Assembly: GCA_023388955.1 (NCBI GenBank)
Contig: JAEWFH010000060.1
Span: 1-6,632, forward strand
Reading direction: 5' to 3'
Source of the DNA: Pseudomonadota bacterium
GTDB taxonomy: Bacteria > Pseudomonadota > Gammaproteobacteria > Xanthomonadales > Xanthomonadaceae
Length of the DNA: 6,632 nucleotides
Part shown: positions 4,794 to 6,632 of the stretch, piece after piece
Layout of the letters: each line of letters begins with the position of its first letter
Numbering within the stretch: position 1 is the stretch's first letter
Translations under genes and position numbers: made by a program
Notes under the pieces: generated by a model
The model's database searches: none
The model's input: only the letters and a program-made list of their open reading frames with translations
What the model was told of the DNA's origin: nothing

Positions 4794-6632
4794 CTACATC
4801 CGAGCCCGCTGGGAGGAGAGGGCCTCGCGCTGGGTGGTCCAGTCGACCAGCCGCTTGCGCTCCTGCTCCACCACCGCCGCCGGCGCGTTTTCCACGAAGG
4901 TCGCGTTGGACAGCTTGCCCTTGCACTTGGCGATCTCGGCGTCGACCTTCTTCAGCTCCTTGTCCAGGCGCGTGCGTTCGGCGTCCAGGTCGACCAGGCC
5001 TTCCAGCGGGACCAGCAGCTTGAGCTCGCCGACCACGGCGGTCGCGGCGGCGGGGGCGGTTTCGCTGCCGTCGAGGAAGCCGATGGTTTCCAGCTTGCCC
5101 AGGAAGCGCAGGGAGGTGCCGTAGCGTTCGCTGCGGCGGCGGTCCTCGTCGTTGGCGTCGGCCAGCAGCAGGGTGATCTGCTTCGACGGCGGGACGTTGA
5201 GCTCGCCGCGGATGCGGCGCAGGGCGGAGACCATCGCCTTGAGCCACTCGATGTCGGTGCCGGCCCGCGCAAAGTCCGCGACGTCGAGGTCGCCGGCTTC
5301 GGGGTAGGGCTGGACCATGATCGAGCCGGCGGGCCGGCCGAGCCTGGGAGCGACCTGCTGCCACAGTTCCTCGGTCACGAACGGGACCAGCGGGTGCAGC
5401 AGGCACAGCAGGCGCTCGAGGACGTAGAGCAGGGTGTGGCGGGTGCTCTCGGCCGCGTCGGCGTCTTCGCCGTGCAGGGCCGGCTTGGCCAGCTCGACGA
5501 ACCAGTCGCAGAAGTCGTTCCAGGCGAACTCGTACAGGGCCTGGCTGACCAGGTCGAAGCGGTAGTCGGCGAAGTGCCTGGCGGCTTCGGCGGCGGTGGC
5601 TTCGAGGCGGGAGAGGATCCAGCGTTCGGCGTCTGTGGTGGGGGTGGGGGGAAGGGGGGTGGTTTGGTGGACTTGGGAGCTGCCCTCATCCGCCCTTCGG
5701 GCACCCCCGATCAAAAGCGCTTCGGGGGCAGGCTCTTCTCCCGCTAGCGGGAGAAGGGAGAAGGCTTCGGTGTTCATCAGGACGAAGCGGGTGGCATTCC
5801 AGAGTTTGTTGCAGAAGTTCTTGTAGCCTTCGGCGCGGCCGAGGTCGAACTTGATATCGCGGCCGTGGCCGGCCAGGGCGGCCATGGTGAAGCGCAGGGC
5901 GTCGGCGCCGAAGGCGGGGATGCCGTCGGGGAACTCCTTGCGGGTGGCCTTGGCGATCTTCTCGGCCATCTTCGGCTGCATCAGGCCGGTGGTGCGCTTG
6001 GCGACCAGGTCGTCCAGGGTGATGCCGTCGATCAGGTCCAGCGGGTCGAGGATGTTGCCCTTGGACTTGGACATCTTCTGGCCGTCCTTGTCGCGGACCA
6101 GGCCGGTGACGTAGACGTCGTGGAAGGGCACCTCGCCGGTGAAGTGGTCGCTCATCATGATCATCCGGGCGACCCAGAAGAAGATGATGTCGAAGCCGGT
6201 CACCAGCACGGACGAGGGCAGGTAGCGGTCGAAGCCGCGTCCGGCCATCGCCGCTTCGTCCGGCCAACCCTGGGTGGAGAAGGGCCACAGGGCGGAGGAG
6301 AACCAGGTCTCCAGCACGTCCTCGTCCTGGCGCAGCGGGACGTCGTCGGCCAGGCCGTACTTCGCGCGCACCTCGGCCTCGTCGCGGCCGACGTGGATGT
6401 TGCCGGCGGGGTCGTACCAGGCCGGGATGCGGTGGCCCCACCACAGCTGGCGGCTGATGCACCAGTCCTGGATGTTCTCCATCCAGTGGCGGTAGGTGTT
6501 GATCCAGTTGCCGGGGACGAACTTCACGTCGCCCTTCTCGGCCAGCTCCAGGCCGCGGGCGCCGAGGGCGTCCATCTTCACGAACCACTGGTCGGTCAGG
6601 TACGGCTCGATCACCTGGCCGGTGCGGTCGCC
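4794..6632 (-). CDS. valS: Valyl-tRNA synthetase, C-terminal part (5' end outside window)
   Basis: This cytoplasmic class I synthetase charges tRNA-Val. Only the last 612 residues are visible; the frame is open to the right edge, so the HIGH motif and most of the editing domain are missing. Visible landmarks (numbered from the right edge) are DIQDWCISRQLWWGHRIP (about 54-71), RQDEDVLETWFSSALWPFS (about 101-119), GFDIIFFW (146-153), the KMSKS loop (186-190, at 6063-6077), the NFCNKLWNATRFVLMNTE junction (about 272-289), the helical anticodon-binding domain, and the C-terminal coiled coil (about 535-612) that contacts tRNA in this family. Between MNTE and AERW there are 45 residues, against 15 in E. 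coli, partly encoded by a repeat (see 5697-5759). The gene ends at TAG 4794, 25 bp from rimI. In E. coli, holC lies just upstream of valS. Confidence 0.97.
   Translation of the reverse strand, partial: GDRTGQVIEPYLTDQWFVKMDALGARGLELAEKGDVKFVPGNWINTYRHWMENIQDWCISRQLWWGHRIPAWYDPAGNIHVGRDEAEVRAKYGLADDVPLRQDEDVLETWFSSALWPFSTQGWPDEAAMAGRGFDRYLPSSVLVTGFDIIFFWVARMIMMSDHFTGEVPFHDVYVTGLVRDKDGQKMSKSKGNILDPLDLIDGITLDDLVAKRTTGLMQPKMAEKIAKATRKEFPDGIPAFGADALRFTMAALAGHGRDIKFDLGRAEGYKNFCNKLWNATRFVLMNTEAFSLLPLAGEEPAPEALLIGGARRADEGSSQVHQTTPLPPTPTTDAERWILSRLEATAAEAARHFADYRFDLVSQALYEFAWNDFCDWFVELAKPALHGEDADAAESTRHTLLYVLERLLCLLHPLVPFVTEELWQQVAPRLGRPAGSIMVQPYPEAGDLDVADFARAGTDIEWLKAMVSALRRIRGELNVPPSKQITLLLADANDEDRRRSERYGTSLRFLGKLETIGFLDGSETAPAAATAVVGELKLLVPLEGLVDLDAERTRLDKELKKVDAEIAKCKGKLSNATFVENAPAAVVEQERKRLVDWTTQREALSSQRARM
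5640..5677 (+). other. G-run tract with quadruplex potential inside valS
   Basis: The plus strand has G-runs of 5 (5640-5644), 6 (5646-5651) and 6 (5654-5659), then GG pairs, then GGG at 5675-5677. The first three runs with very short loops and the fourth after 15 bases could form a G-quadruplex. The G-rich strand is the template strand of valS, so the mRNA is C-rich here. Whether it folds is not known. Confidence 0.4.
5697..5759 (+). repeat. 63-bp palindromic repeat, copy inside valS
   Basis: This copy matches 1-63 at 61 of 63 bases. It starts exactly on a valS codon boundary and covers 21 codons on the minus strand, encoding SLLPLAGEEPAPEALLIGGA plus R. It includes the 7-bp stem CCCCCGA/TCGGGGG (5705-5711, 5723-5729) and a perfect 22-nt palindrome (5735-5756, centre CTAG). 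The left flank TGCCCTCATCCGCCCT (5681-5696) probably belongs to the element too. Neither the shared sequence nor its hairpins are found in the E. coli gene, so it looks like an insertion that kept the frame. Confidence 0.93.

Larger units (their letters stand above)
5631..5765 (-). other. Extended linker in ValRS between catalytic core and anticodon-binding domain
   Basis: This segment encodes 45 residues between the conserved MNTE and AERWIL stretches; the E. coli enzyme has 15 there. The first half (5697-5759) is the 63-bp repeat. The second half encodes a Thr/Pro-rich run, QTTPLPPTPTTD, from a G-rich tract on the plus strand. It lies at a domain junction, where an insertion is likely tolerated. 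The frame is intact and flanking conserved residues are undisturbed, so the enzyme is expected to work. Confidence 0.85.

Noticed and set aside
3853..5124. 423-codon plus-strand frame across the psi-like gene, rimI and the valS end
   Set aside because: It is out of frame with the well-supported genes and low-complexity Arg/Pro/Ala-rich.
1..5759. The two 63-bp copies as ends of a mobile element or composite transposon
   Set aside because: The DNA between them is core housekeeping genes with no transposase, and the repeats are short palindromic elements rather than IS ends.

Overview
The window looks like chromosomal core sequence from a GC-rich gammaproteobacterium of the Xanthomonadaceae (Lysobacter, Luteimonas or Pseudoxanthomonas type). 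This rests on the base composition, the XrvA-like H-NS protein, the DUF4124 lipobox-less exported protein, the Bacillus-type (not E. coli-type) PssA, and a palindromic TCTCCCGC-GCGGGAGA repeat that I recall as common in this family. No database search was run.

Layout from left to right. Positions 1-104 hold a 63-bp repeat copy and a second hairpin that lies at the 3' end of an H-NS family gene (104-478, minus). Next come proS, prolyl-tRNA synthetase (627-2324, minus), a structured 154-bp leader, and a small exported DUF4124 protein (2479-2880, minus). A 93-bp divergent promoter region follows. Then comes a tightly coupled plus-strand operon, pssA (2974-3759), a psi-like HolD candidate (3756-4301) and rimI (4298-4768), joined by two ATGA overlaps. 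It ends 25 bp from the converging valS gene (4794 to beyond 6632, minus), whose N-terminal part is outside the window.

The genes are mostly housekeeping: two aminoacyl-tRNA synthetases, phospholipid synthesis, ribosomal protein acetylation, a nucleoid protein, and probably the psi subunit of the DNA polymerase III clamp loader. Two observations stand out. First, a 63-bp repeat occurs once between genes and once inside valS, where it supplies exactly 21 codons in frame and, with a proline-rich stretch, makes a linker about 30 residues longer than in E. coli ValRS. Second, the unnamed protein between pssA and rimI keeps the N- and C-terminal signatures of psi (HolD), but its middle is replaced by an Ala/Pro-rich linker. 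Because holC (chi, the partner of psi) is next to valS in E. coli and relatives, the two partner genes may lie close together here.

I saw no CRISPR, tRNA, rRNA, transposase or defence system.
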